Positions 1-6,721 of a stretch of 9,452 nucleotides of DNA are shown piece after piece; the first letter of the stretch is position 1; each line of letters begins with the position of its first letter. Both the position numbers and the translations under genes were made by a program. The notes under the pieces were generated by a model that was not told the origin of the DNA, ran no database searches, and saw nothing but the letters and a program-made list of their open reading frames with translations. The stretch comes from Bacteroidales bacterium (GTDB taxonomy: Bacteria > Bacteroidota > Bacteroidia > Bacteroidales > UBA7960). The stretch covers positions 1 to 9,452 of the forward strand of contig PUPG01000154.1 in NCBI GenBank assembly GCA_003553005.1. The letters are read 5' to 3'.

Positions 1-573
1 CCTGCTTTCGCGGCCTTGCCAGAATTCGATACGTGCTGGTTTGACGGCATAGCCACCCCAGTGTTCCGGCCTGATGATCTCTGCGTCCCTGTTTTGCTCA
101 AAGGCCTCATAAAACGCGTTTTCCAGCTCCTCCCTGTCGGCAATGGGTTTGCTCTGGGGAGAGATGACTGCACTGATCTGGCTGTTTTTGGGTCTGACGG
201 CGAAATAGGCGTCGGACTCTTCGGGACTGACCTTGCTGACTGGGCCGCTGATGCGTACCTGGCGCTGCATGTCCAGCCAGAGAAATACCAGCGTGGCATG
301 CGGGTTGGCTTCCAGGTCCTTGCCTTTCTGACTCTGGTAATTGGTATAAAAGACAAATGCCTCGTCACGAACTTCTTTCAGGAGCAGCACCCTGGCGGAT
401 GCTTGCCCCTCAGGCGTTACCGTGGCCAGGGTCATGGCGTTGGGTTCTGGAAGGCCTTTGTTGATCGCGTCTTCAAGCCACTGATCAAAAAGCCAAAGTG
501 GGTTTTCTGGCAAATGCTCCTCTTCCAGCTTGTCCAGCGAATATTCCTTGCGAAAATCTGCGAGATTCTTCAT
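1..573 (-). CDS. pdxH: Pyridoxamine 5'-phosphate oxidase, 3' end outside the window
   Basis: PdxH is a cytosolic FMN enzyme that oxidises pyridoxamine or pyridoxine 5'-phosphate with O2 to pyridoxal 5'-phosphate, the last step of PLP synthesis and salvage. The minus-strand frame is open for 191 codons from ATG (571-573) to the window edge. Family sequence is continuous: ARVLLLKEV (60-68), the FMN-binding stretch FVFYTNYQSQKGKDL (73-87), RQVRISG (104-110), RPKNSQISAVISPQS (127-141), and RPEHWGGYAVKPARIEFWQG (168-187). The family is usually about 215 residues, so only some 20-25 C-terminal residues are missing, including the conserved Arg-x-His region near the end. Two other upstream ATGs (578-580 and 591-593) are out of frame. 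The gene lies 76 bp downstream of the heptose kinase on the same strand and is probably cotranscribed. No Shine-Dalgarno or separate promoter is seen; the leader just before the ATG is A-rich. The identification is secure. Confidence 0.96.
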   Translation of the reverse strand, partial: MKNLADFRKEYSLDKLEEEHLPENPLWLFDQWLEDAINKGLPEPNAMTLATVTPEGQASARVLLLKEVRDEAFVFYTNYQSQKGKDLEANPHATLVFLWLDMQRQVRISGPVSKVSPEESDAYFAVRPKNSQISAVISPQSKPIADREELENAFYEAFEQNRDAEIIRPEHWGGYAVKPARIEFWQGRESR

Positions 574-649
574 GGTTCATTTTTTGTCAGCATGTTTACA
601 GGTCACAAGGGCAGGAGGCCCCGTGATTTTGAAGGGAGTGCTGTTTACC

Positions 650-1666
650 CTATTCACAGAACTTTTTCAGGGCCTCAAACAACAACTTGTCTTTGTCAAC
701 CGGCACCACGCCTACCATTTCGCAGACCAGGCCGCCGCCTAAATTGCACAAGCGGGCCATGAGGTCGACGGGCGCACCGACGGCCACGCAAAGGGCGGCC
801 AGGCTGATCACGGTATCGCCTGCCCCGGACACGTCAGCTACATCACGAATGTAAGCCGGAATCGATCCCTTCACGCGCTCCCCGTTTCCGTTGTCGTGGC
901 TGTAAAAAATGCCCTTGTCAGACAGGGTGGCCAAAACCGTTTGCACGTGCAGTTGATCCTGCAGGGCGAGCACGGCTTTCTGGATATGCTCCGGCTCGAT
1001 GAGCTCTCCATTCAGGTTGAGCCCCTCACGCAGTTCCTTGAGGTTGGGCTTGATCAGGCTGACGCCTTCGTAATGGATAAAGTTTTTTCGCTTGGGGTCT
1101 ACCACGACGGGGATGTCCTGCGCCCTGGCGAGCTCAAGGACCTCGTGGATCATCGCCGGCGAGATTACCCCCTTGTCATAATCTTCAAACACTATGGCAT
1201 CCACACCATTGGTGCGGATCATCCCGGCAATTTTCTCCATGAGCCTGGCCGTCTCCTCCTGGCGCAGGTGATGTGCCACTTCTTCATCTACACGCAGCAT
1301 CTGGACGTTGTTGCCAAACACGCGGAATTTGACCGTGGTAAGCCGGTTGTCGCTCGACAGGACGCCTTCATCCGACAAGCCTTTGTCTTGTAAAAGCTCC
1401 CGGAACAGCGCACCTTTGCTGTCGCTGCCAATCACTGAGCACAATACGGGTATGCCACCCAGGTTCTGGATGTTGAGGGCCACATTGGCTGCGCCACCCA
1501 GCCTGCTTTCCCGCTTGCTCAGCGCCACAATGGGTACCGGGGCCTCTGGGGACACCCTGTCGACGCTGCCCCAGAGGTAGGCGTCAATCATCACATCACC
1601 GATGATCAGCAGTTTTTTGCCTTCAAAAGAATTCAACAGGCGGGTAATCGTACTCTTTTCTGTCAT
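650..1666 (-). CDS. rfaE1: D-glycero-beta-D-manno-heptose-7-phosphate kinase (PfkB family)
   Basis: The product is predicted to phosphorylate D-glycero-D-manno-heptose 7-phosphate at C1 with ATP, a step towards ADP-heptose for the LPS inner core. With the start at 1666 it has 338 residues. N-terminal GDVMIDAYLWG (23-33) and RVSPEAPVPIV (37-47) are typical of the HldE kinase domain, as is RLGGAANVALN (55-65). VDPKRKNF (189-196) and KPNLKEL (206-212) follow, then the PfkB signature DVSGAGDTV (278-286) with catalytic Asp284. The C-terminal nucleotidyltransferase domain of bifunctional HldE is absent, so the adenylyltransferase must be encoded elsewhere. The frame stays open to a GTG at 1709-1711, but that codon lies inside the hairpin at 1707-1732 and the added residues do not resemble the family. 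ATG 1664-1666, giving MTEKSTITRLL, is preferred. Stop is TAG. It sits between the aminotransferase and pdxH on the same strand. Other PfkB sugar kinases are possible but fit less well. Confidence 0.92.
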   Translation of the reverse strand: MTEKSTITRLLNSFEGKKLLIIGDVMIDAYLWGSVDRVSPEAPVPIVALSKRESRLGGAANVALNIQNLGGIPVLCSVIGSDSKGALFRELLQDKGLSDEGVLSSDNRLTTVKFRVFGNNVQMLRVDEEVAHHLRQEETARLMEKIAGMIRTNGVDAIVFEDYDKGVISPAMIHEVLELARAQDIPVVVDPKRKNFIHYEGVSLIKPNLKELREGLNLNGELIEPEHIQKAVLALQDQLHVQTVLATLSDKGIFYSHDNGNGERVKGSIPAYIRDVADVSGAGDTVISLAALCVAVGAPVDLMARLCNLGGGLVCEMVGVVPVDKDKLLFEALKKFCE

Positions 1667-1706
1667 GGATCGCAATGGCATATCAATGTGTAAGCCGTTC
1701 AAACGA

Positions 1707-1732
1707 ACCACCGGGTGATTTTACCCGGCGGT
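1707..1732 (-). terminator. Hairpin between the aminotransferase and rfaE1, possible weak terminator
   Basis: Two 10-bp arms (1723-1732 and 1707-1716) flank a 6-base loop. In minus-strand RNA every position pairs, with one G-U wobble; on the plus strand the same position would be an A-C mismatch, so the structure suits the minus transcript. It begins 47 bases after the aminotransferase stop. Only a short, broken T-rich stretch (TCGTTTG) follows, so a strong intrinsic terminator is doubtful. Attenuation, RNA end protection or processing are alternatives. Confidence 0.45.
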
Positions 1733-1779
1733 CAAATTTCCGGCTTGGTTTGTCTGGTAAAACGGCATTTTGGCCGCCT

Positions 1780-2973
1780 TTATTTTAATGCGGCAAGGGC
1801 TTTTTTCATCCTGGCCACCGCTTCAGTGAGTAGATCGTTGGATGTGGCATAGGAGAACCGGACGCATTCATCATCACCAAAAGCGCTGCCGGGTACCAGG
1901 GCAATGTGTGCTTTTTTCAGCAGATACATGCAAAAATCAGATGCGTTTTTGATTTCCAGGTCCCCGTCGGATTTCCCAAAATAAGATTTGACATTGATGA
2001 AAAGGTAAAATGCCCCCCTGGGCGTATTGGTGGTTGTGCCGGGAATGTCTTTAAGCAGGTCGATGACCAGGTCGCGGCGCTCCCTGAACTTTTCAAGCAT
2101 GCCCCTGGTGATTTCGGGATCCGTCTTCATGGCTTCCAGGGCCGCCCGCTGGGAAATTGACGATGTACCTGAAGTGAATTGTCCCTGCAGCTTGGTGCAG
2201 GCTTTGGCCACTTCGGGGTGTGCTGCCAGGTACCCCAGGCGCCAGCCTGTCATGGCGAAACCCTTCGATACACCATTCACCAGGATGACCCTGTCTTTGA
2301 TCTCATCAAACTGCGCGATGCTTTCGTGTTTGCCATCAAAGTTGATGTGCTCATAGATCTCATCGGCAATGATGAATACCTGTGGGTGACGCGCAAACAC
2401 TTCCGCCAGTGCTTTTAACTCCGCTTTGCTGTAAACGGAGCCGGTCGGATTGCATGGACTGGAAAAAATGAACAGCCGGGTGTTTTCCGTGATGGCTGCT
2501 TCCAGTTGTTCCGGGGTGATCTTGAAATCGTTGTCGATTCCTGCTTTTACATATACCGCTTCTGCTTCAGCCATTTTCACGATCTCGCGATAGCTGACCC
2601 AATAGGGCGTGGGGATGACCACCTCATTGCCGGGGTTGACCAGGCAAAGCACGGCATTGGCGATGGCCTGCTTGGCGCCGGTGCTGACCACGATCTGATC
2701 CGGATTATACTTTAGCGCATTGTCCCTCGAGAGTTTCTCGCAGATGGCTTCGCGAAGGTCCTGGTAGCCATTCACCGGCGTATAAAAGGAGTAATTGTCT
2801 GCTATGGCCTGTGTGGCTGCTTTTTTGATCTCATCAGGTGTGAAAAAGTCGGGCTCTCCCACGCTCAGGTTGATCACATCATGGCCTTCAGCTTTTAATT
2901 CGCGACTCATCCTTGACATGGCAAGGGTTTCGGACTCAGATAAACGGGTTATTCGATCAGATAAATGTATCAT
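1780..2973 (-). CDS. aspC: Class I pyridoxal-phosphate aminotransferase, aspartate aminotransferase type
   Basis: A fold-type I PLP enzyme of 397 residues that probably transfers the amino group between aspartate and 2-oxoglutarate in the cytosol. Visible motifs are NLSVGEPDF (35-43), the phosphate-binding STGAKQA (97-103), NPTG (175-178) with the Asn that contacts PLP, and DEIYE (204-208) with Asp204 and Tyr207 for the pyridine ring. VSKGFAMTGWRLGY (235-248) carries the Schiff-base Lys237. Arg373 in VRFSYA is the expected alpha-carboxylate ligand. The length is normal for subgroup I-beta enzymes, some of which also transaminate prephenate; substrate cannot be settled here. ATG at 2971-2973 gives the expected N-terminus and stop is TAA. 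It is transcribed from the promoter at 3047-3077, divergently from the DUF7935-like gene, and is first in the run leading to rfaE1 and pdxH. The gene symbol is by family analogy. Confidence 0.93.
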   Translation of the reverse strand: MIHLSDRITRLSESETLAMSRMSRELKAEGHDVINLSVGEPDFFTPDEIKKAATQAIADNYSFYTPVNGYQDLREAICEKLSRDNALKYNPDQIVVSTGAKQAIANAVLCLVNPGNEVVIPTPYWVSYREIVKMAEAEAVYVKAGIDNDFKITPEQLEAAITENTRLFIFSSPCNPTGSVYSKAELKALAEVFARHPQVFIIADEIYEHINFDGKHESIAQFDEIKDRVILVNGVSKGFAMTGWRLGYLAAHPEVAKACTKLQGQFTSGTSSISQRAALEAMKTDPEITRGMLEKFRERRDLVIDLLKDIPGTTTNTPRGAFYLFINVKSYFGKSDGDLEIKNASDFCMYLLKKAHIALVPGSAFGDDECVRFSYATSNDLLTEAVARMKKALAALK

Positions 2974-3046
2974 GGCATTGCGGGTATAAGGGGATAAATA
3001 AATAAAATTTTGATTCTTTGATGCTTACGTAAAAGCGCCAAAGCGG

Positions 3047-3077
3047 CAAATTTAGCAAAATAAACCCATTTGCCAAA
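3047..3077 (-). promoter_or_regulatory. Bacteroidota-type promoter for the aminotransferase gene
   Basis: Read on the minus strand, TTTG (3077-3074) and TAAATTTG (3054-3047) are separated by 19 bases. This matches the Bacteroidota primary sigma consensus (-33 TTTG, -7 TAnnTTTG) exactly. Transcription would start near 3040, giving a leader of about 65 bases before the ATG at 2973. Its upstream edge lies 6 bp from the -7 element of the opposing gene. Confidence 0.7.
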
Positions 3078-3083
3078 AGCAAT

Positions 3084-3091
3084 TATCTTTG
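3084..3091 (+). promoter_or_regulatory. -7 element of the promoter for the DUF7935-like gene and thiS
   Basis: TATCTTTG matches the Bacteroidota -7 consensus TAnnTTTG and ends 21 bases before the ATG at 3113, implying a very short leader. No good -33 TTTG stands at 17-20 bases upstream; the nearest TTTG (3069-3072) is only 11 bases away. The promoter may be weak or need an activator, or the spacing may be atypical. Confidence 0.5.
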
Positions 3092-3112
3092 TAGTCAAAG
3101 AAGCACATCATT

Positions 3113-3628
3113 ATGGGAGACCTTTTTTATATTTTAAGGTACGCGGTACCCGCCCTGGTGGTTTTTCTGACTGCCTGGTTTTTGCTGAAAGAGTTTTTTC
3201 AGCAAGAAAACAAGCGCCGGCATGCAGACCTGATGTCGGACCGGATGCAAATATCGCTGCCACTGCGTTTGCAGGCTTATGAACGCCTGGTCTTGTTGCT
3301 TGAGCGCATGTCGCCAAACAACCTCATCATGCGGGTTTATAAGCCCGAGTGGTCGGCAAAGGAACTGCAAAAGCAGCTGATTAAGAGTGTACGGGATGAG
3401 TATACCCACAACCTGTCTCAGCAGCTTTATGTCTCGCCCCAGGTTTGGGAGCTGATCAACCAGGCTTATGAGGAAACGCTGGGGCAGATCAACGCCCTGG
3501 CTTCATCGCTGGGTGAAGATGCCTCGGCCACAGACCTGAGTCAGAAAATCCTGGAGACGGACCTGGAGCGATCAGCCACAGAGCGGGCGATGTCCTACCT
3601 GAAAAGCGAAGCCCGCAAAAGTTTCTAG
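3113..3628 (+). CDS. Membrane-anchored DUF7935-like protein of unknown function
   Basis: A 171-residue protein with one N-terminal hydrophobic helix (about residues 6-25, ILRYAVPALVVFLTAWFLL). A basic, helical, presumably cytoplasmic part follows. The membrane helix runs into a charged segment (KEFFQQENKRRHADLMSDR) and then LPLRLQAYERLVLLLERM (49-66). The rest is rich in Gln, Glu and Leu and looks alpha-helical, with coiled-coil potential near the C-terminus. From memory it resembles a conserved Bacteroidota family now labelled DUF7935; no function is known to me and no catalytic motif is visible. The ATG at 3113 fits the promoter -7 element at 3084-3091, and stop is TAG. thiS follows after 23 bp on the same strand, so they are probably cotranscribed. 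Family assignment is from recall, but that this is a real gene is well supported by the promoter and the membrane-helix layout. Confidence 0.8.
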   Translation: MGDLFYILRYAVPALVVFLTAWFLLKEFFQQENKRRHADLMSDRMQISLPLRLQAYERLVLLLERMSPNNLIMRVYKPEWSAKELQKQLIKSVRDEYTHNLSQQLYVSPQVWELINQAYEETLGQINALASSLGEDASATDLSQKILETDLERSATERAMSYLKSEARKSF

Positions 3629-3651
3629 AAACAAAAAAGCAGTCTGGAGTT

Positions 3652-3858
3652 ATGCAGATTACCTTGAACAACCGGCCGGAGGAAATCCCGGGCAAAGAGG
3701 AAATGACGGTACAAGAATTGCTTGACCACAAAAACTTCACGTTTAAGTTCCTGGTCGTGCGCATCAACGGGCAGACCATCAAACCCGGCGAATATGAAGA
3801 TAGCGTTATCCGCGACGGGGATGATGTGAAGGTCATCCACCTGATCAGCGGCGGCTGA
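3652..3858 (+). CDS. thiS: Sulfur carrier protein ThiS
   Basis: A 68-residue ubiquitin-fold sulfur carrier. In the thiamine pathway ThiF adenylates its C-terminal Gly-Gly, sulfur is then added as a thiocarboxylate, and ThiG uses it to build the thiazole ring. The beginning MQITLNNRPEEI, the helix TVQELLDHK (19-27), the segment VVRINGQTIKPGEYEDSVIR (35-54), DGDDVKVIHLISGG (55-68) and the exact Gly67-Gly68 end are all typical of ThiS. MoaD is a related alternative, but the short length and VIHLISGG ending favour ThiS. The gene is next to the DUF7935-like gene and away from thiC, thiE, thiG, thiH or thiF, which are not in this window. A GGAG lies 2 bases before the ATG, too close for an ideal ribosome binding site. 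Stop is TGA, inside a hairpin. Confidence 0.9.
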   Translation: MQITLNNRPEEIPGKEEMTVQELLDHKNFTFKFLVVRINGQTIKPGEYEDSVIRDGDDVKVIHLISGG

Positions 3859-3861
3859 TCA
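3842..3861. terminator. Perfect hairpin at the convergent thiS / DUF5103 junction
   Basis: TGATCAGC (3842-3849) and GCTGATCA (3854-3861) form a perfect 8-bp stem with a 4-base loop, symmetric on both strands. It covers the last ThiS codons and the TGA stop, and begins 3 bases after the TAA of the opposing DUF5103 gene. With only 6 bp between the stops, it is the obvious candidate for ending or stabilising both transcripts. No T-run follows on either strand, so classic intrinsic termination is uncertain. Confidence 0.45.
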
Positions 3862-3864
3862 TGC

Positions 3865-5184
3865 TTACGGAACGGTCGGGTTCATGTGGCTGATCCCGAT
3901 CAGCCTGTCATACAGGTCACCGGGCCGGCGGTGGAAGACGTAAATCGTGTAATCATTTTCTGTCTGTGAGTGGCTGCCTTCGATAAAAGGCACATCAGCC
4001 GTGGTGGCACCTTCGGGCATATAGGCATACTGGTAGTTGTAATAGCCCTGTTTGAGCAGCAGGCTGATCTCATAGGCATTCTCGCCATAATTGTAATTCA
4101 TCTTGTTGTCTTCGGAAAAGTGCCAGTCGGTTAAGGCGCCCACTACGTGGATGTGACCTTCGGGAAGCGGTGCATCCATTGGCAGGTGAAAATGAACCCA
4201 GGCGTAATCGCTTTCCGTCATGGCATTGCGGGCATCCTGGGTAAGCACCTGGAACCGGCCATTCAGGTCGTCCTCGCTATAATACCTGTCGTAGGACCTA
4301 AGTTTGTCCGGCAGCAGTTAAACGTCCCAAAAGCGTCGCGATGACTGAATGTCGGCAATGTTTCCGGCCAGGTAGCGGAGACTCCGGATGTCCAGGTGCC
4401 GGAACTCATTCCCGCCTTCAAACAACATCTTATCCTCATAGTCATACACCAACTCATTGCCCATGATTGTCCGGGGCTCCAGGTCCGTGATGGCATTGTC
4501 CCAGCGCCCGTTTTGCCGGATCACCACCTGCAGGTCCCGGTAGGGGTTGGAAATGTTGTAGCCACCCGTATTGATGGTAAACGACACCTGTTGCTTTCTG
4601 TCGCGGTAACGCACCAGGTTGGCCTGGGTAACCCGGCCATCGATGCTCACCTGCTGTTCAAAAACGGAAAAGCGGCGCGTAAACACGACATCATCGGGGT
4701 CTCCGTCGAGATAAACCTTGAGCAGGTAATTGCCGGATTTTGTGGGGCGCAGGTTGGGGCCGGGGAACTCCAGGTAATAGTGGGTATAGGACACGCGGGT
4801 GTTTACTGAACGCCGATAGTCGCGAATCTGATCTTCATAAAAACCTTCAATGTATTCGTATTGCTGCAGGTCAGATGGCTCCCAATTGGCATCGCAATGA
4901 ATGATGGTATAGTAATAATTCTTGTAATCCGCATCCAGGTCATCAAACCGCAAAATCAAGCGGTCGCCGCTATTAATCCGCATAAGCGGATCCGACAAGT
5001 CAAATCCCTTTTGATTAAACAAAACCGTTTGGATGTTGTTTTTATGGATAAAATCGCCATAAAGAAAATAGTCTTTATTGGTATCCGCCTTTGCAAGGGG
5101 CAAACCGACAAATAAGGCAATAATTGTCAGGAGAATGGGCCATCCCTGGTAAGGTCTAATTAAGGAAAAAAAGTGATAATGCAT
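3865..5184 (-). pseudogene. Secreted DUF5103 protein gene interrupted by an in-frame TAA
   Basis: The reading frame encodes 288 residues, a TAA at 4318-4320, and then 150 more residues in the same frame to a TAA at 3865-3867. The total of about 438 residues matches the usual DUF5103 length as I recall it. Residues 1-33 form a signal peptide (hydrophobic WPILLTIIALFVGLPL, cleavage after AKA). Family sequence follows: LRFDDLDADYKNYYYT, SYTHYYLEFPG, RWDNAI and GGNEFRHLDIRSLRY. Homologues I recall continue with VYLLPDK, whereas here it reads WDV-stop-LLPDK, so the stop replaces what is normally a Tyr codon (one base change). After the stop, VVGALTDWHFSEDNKMNYNY and LLLKQGYYNYQYAY retain a domain reminiscent of CBM48-like folds (inference). 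Function of the family is unknown to me. A restart at GTG 4246-4248 would lack the signal peptide. Nonsense mutation, sequence error and readthrough are all possible. The gene is divergent from nqrA. Confidence 0.88.
3888..3905. repeat. Inverted repeat sharing arms with the junction hairpin
   Basis: GGCTGATC (3888-3895) and GATCAGCC (3898-3905) are perfect 8-base complements separated by 2 bases. They lie inside the 3' coding end of the DUF5103 gene, in the part encoding RLIGI. The arms share GCTGATC with the hairpin at 3842-3861, so four copies of the same 7-mer, in alternating orientation, occur within 65 bp. It may be a second, competing stem; it may also be chance within coding sequence. 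Confidence 0.5.
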
Positions 5185-5222
5185 CAGAATGCTTTTTTTA
5201 AACGTACCTATTCTTCTTTAAC

Positions 5223-5254
5223 CAAAACTAAGTAAAATAAAATTTATGGCCAAA
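5223..5254 (-). promoter_or_regulatory. Bacteroidota-type promoter for the DUF5103 gene
   Basis: On the minus strand TTTG (5254-5251) and TAGTTTTG (5230-5223) are 20 bases apart, matching the -33/-7 consensus TTTG and TAnnTTTG. Transcription would begin near 5216, giving a leader of about 30 bases before the ATG at 5184. The promoter is intact although the gene it serves has a premature stop. Confidence 0.6.
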
Positions 5255-5259
5255 GTATT

Positions 5260-5288
5260 TTTGGTATTTAAAAATATGCATAATTTTG
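5260..5288 (+). promoter_or_regulatory. Bacteroidota-type promoter for the nqr operon
   Basis: TTTG (5260-5263) and TAATTTTG (5281-5288) are 17 bases apart and fit the -33/-7 consensus. A start of transcription near 5295 gives a leader of about 25 bases before the nqrA ATG at 5320 and excludes the in-frame TTG at 5290. It stands back to back with the DUF5103 promoter without overlapping it (5 bp apart). No operator-like palindrome is evident between them. Confidence 0.65.
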
Positions 5289-5319
5289 TTTGCCACGATT
5301 GTTAACAAAGAATAAAACA

Positions 5320-6681
5320 ATGTCGAAAGTCATTCACATCAAACGCGGACTCGATATCCCCCTGGAGGGTGCTGCAGAGAAAATTCTTCAAACACCATCA
5401 CGTACTGCGATTTACGCGGTTAAGCCCACGGATTTTCATGGTTTGTTTCCCAAGATGCTGGTTAGCGAGGGAGACAAGGTGAAGGCGGGGACCCCCCTGT
5501 TTTATGACAAATACAATGAAGATGTGGTGTTTACCTCGCCGGTAAGCGGGACATACAAGCAGCTTGTCAGGGGCGCCAAACGGCGCATCCTGGAGGTGCG
5601 CATTGAAGCCGACCCCCAGGATGATTATGTGGATTTTGGTGCGGCTGACCCGAAATCGCTGAGCCGGGAAGAGGTCAGGGAAAAGCTCCTCAAGAGTGGT
5701 TTGTGGCCGGTCATCCGCCAGCGCCCTTATTCCGTGATCGCTCACCAGGAAGATACTCCGCGAGACATTTTCATCTCGGCATTCAAGTCCACGCCCCTTG
5801 CACCCGACATGGACTTTGTCGTGAACGGCCAGGAAGAGTCTTTCCAAAAAGGACTGGATGCACTTGGCATGCTCACCGATGGCGATGTGCATCTCAGCAT
5901 GCATAGCGAAAATACGACCTCTCCGGCATTCACTGAGGCAAAAGGCGTGGTGCTGCACCGCTTCAAAGGCCCTCATCCCGCTGGAAACGTGGGCATCCAG
6001 ATCCATCACATCAAGCCAATCAACAAGGGCGATATCGTGTGGTATCTCGATGTGCAGGATGTAATCACGATTGGGCGCCTGTTTGAAAAAGGCATTTATG
6101 ATGCCAGCAAGATCGTGGTGCTGAATGGCTCCGAGGTGTTGAAGCCAAGGTACTACAGGGTACTTAGCGGCGTGAACATCACGGCTTTCACCCAGGACAA
6201 CATCCGCAAGGAAGAAGAAACCACCCCACGCTTCATCAGCGGAGATGTGTTATCCGGGGAAAAAATCCCGCCGGATGGCTTCCTTGGTTTTTACGATGGG
6301 CAGCTTACGGTGATCCCGGAAGGAGACAAGCCGGAGCTGCTTGGATGGTTGATTCCCAAAACGGATAAGTTCAGTGTTTCGCGCACCTTTTTCTCATTCC
6401 TGATGCCCTGGAAGAAATACCGCCTCAACACCAATATCCGCAGCGGCGAGCGCCCCTTTGTGGTTACCGGCATCTACGAGAAAGTATTGCCCATGGACAT
6501 CATGCCCATGCAGCTGATCAAAAGCATCATGATCAACGACATCGACAAGATGGAAAAACTGGGCATTTATGAAATTGCCCCGGAGGATTTTGCCTTGCCT
6601 GAATATGTCTGTCCGTCAAAAATTGAAATGCAGACCATCGTGCGGGAAGGACTGGATTCCATGCAAAAAGAATTTGCCTAG
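5320..6681 (+). CDS. nqrA: Na+-translocating NADH:quinone oxidoreductase subunit A
   Basis: NqrA is the cytoplasmic subunit of Na+-NQR that carries no redox cofactor and is implicated in quinone binding; in Bacteroidota the quinone is normally menaquinone. The protein has 453 residues, close to the usual 445-450. The N-terminus MSKVIHIKRGLDIPLEG matches the family. VKPTDFHGLFPKMLVSEGDK (34-53) and AGTPLFYDK (56-64) form the RnfC-like biotinyl-lipoyl-type domain, with FTSPVSGT (71-78) completing it. The C-terminal EYVCPSKIEMQTIVREGLD (428-446) is also characteristic. The frame extends upstream to a TTG at 5290, but that lies at the promoter's downstream edge and adds residues not typical of NqrA, so ATG 5320 is chosen. 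Stop is TAG. It is the first gene of the nqr operon and nqrB follows after 40 bp. Confidence 0.96.
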   Translation: MSKVIHIKRGLDIPLEGAAEKILQTPSRTAIYAVKPTDFHGLFPKMLVSEGDKVKAGTPLFYDKYNEDVVFTSPVSGTYKQLVRGAKRRILEVRIEADPQDDYVDFGAADPKSLSREEVREKLLKSGLWPVIRQRPYSVIAHQEDTPRDIFISAFKSTPLAPDMDFVVNGQEESFQKGLDALGMLTDGDVHLSMHSENTTSPAFTEAKGVVLHRFKGPHPAGNVGIQIHHIKPINKGDIVWYLDVQDVITIGRLFEKGIYDASKIVVLNGSEVLKPRYYRVLSGVNITAFTQDNIRKEEETTPRFISGDVLSGEKIPPDGFLGFYDGQLTVIPEGDKPELLGWLIPKTDKFSVSRTFFSFLMPWKKYRLNTNIRSGERPFVVTGIYEKVLPMDIMPMQLIKSIMINDIDKMEKLGIYEIAPEDFALPEYVCPSKIEMQTIVREGLDSMQKEFA

Positions 6682-6721
6682 AAGTTTTTGATCGATCATA
6701 AACCCAAAAAAATAAAGAACG

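Noticed and set aside
604..625. Imperfect hairpin between rfaE1 and pdxH (CAC..GGGC / GCCC..GTG)
   Set aside because: The stem has a bulge and a mismatch, no T-run follows, and it lies between two genes probably read together. It may be chance.
16..762. Long open frame on the plus strand opposite pdxH and rfaE1
   Set aside because: It is antisense to well-supported pdxH and rfaE1 coding sequence, and its translation shows no recognisable domain.
3865..4248. Separate small gene starting at GTG 4246-4248 on the minus strand
   Set aside because: It is in the same frame as the longer upstream part and encodes only the C-terminal portion of DUF5103 without a signal peptide, so it is treated as part of one broken gene.
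5290..5319. Upstream TTG start for nqrA adding 10 residues
   Set aside because: It lies between the promoter -7 element and the predicted transcription start, and the extra residues are not NqrA-like. ATG 5320 gives the family N-terminus.
6682..6721. T-run plus GATCGATC palindrome between nqrA and nqrB as a terminator
   Set aside because: The palindrome has no loop, the T-run precedes it, and the genes form one complex that must be coexpressed.
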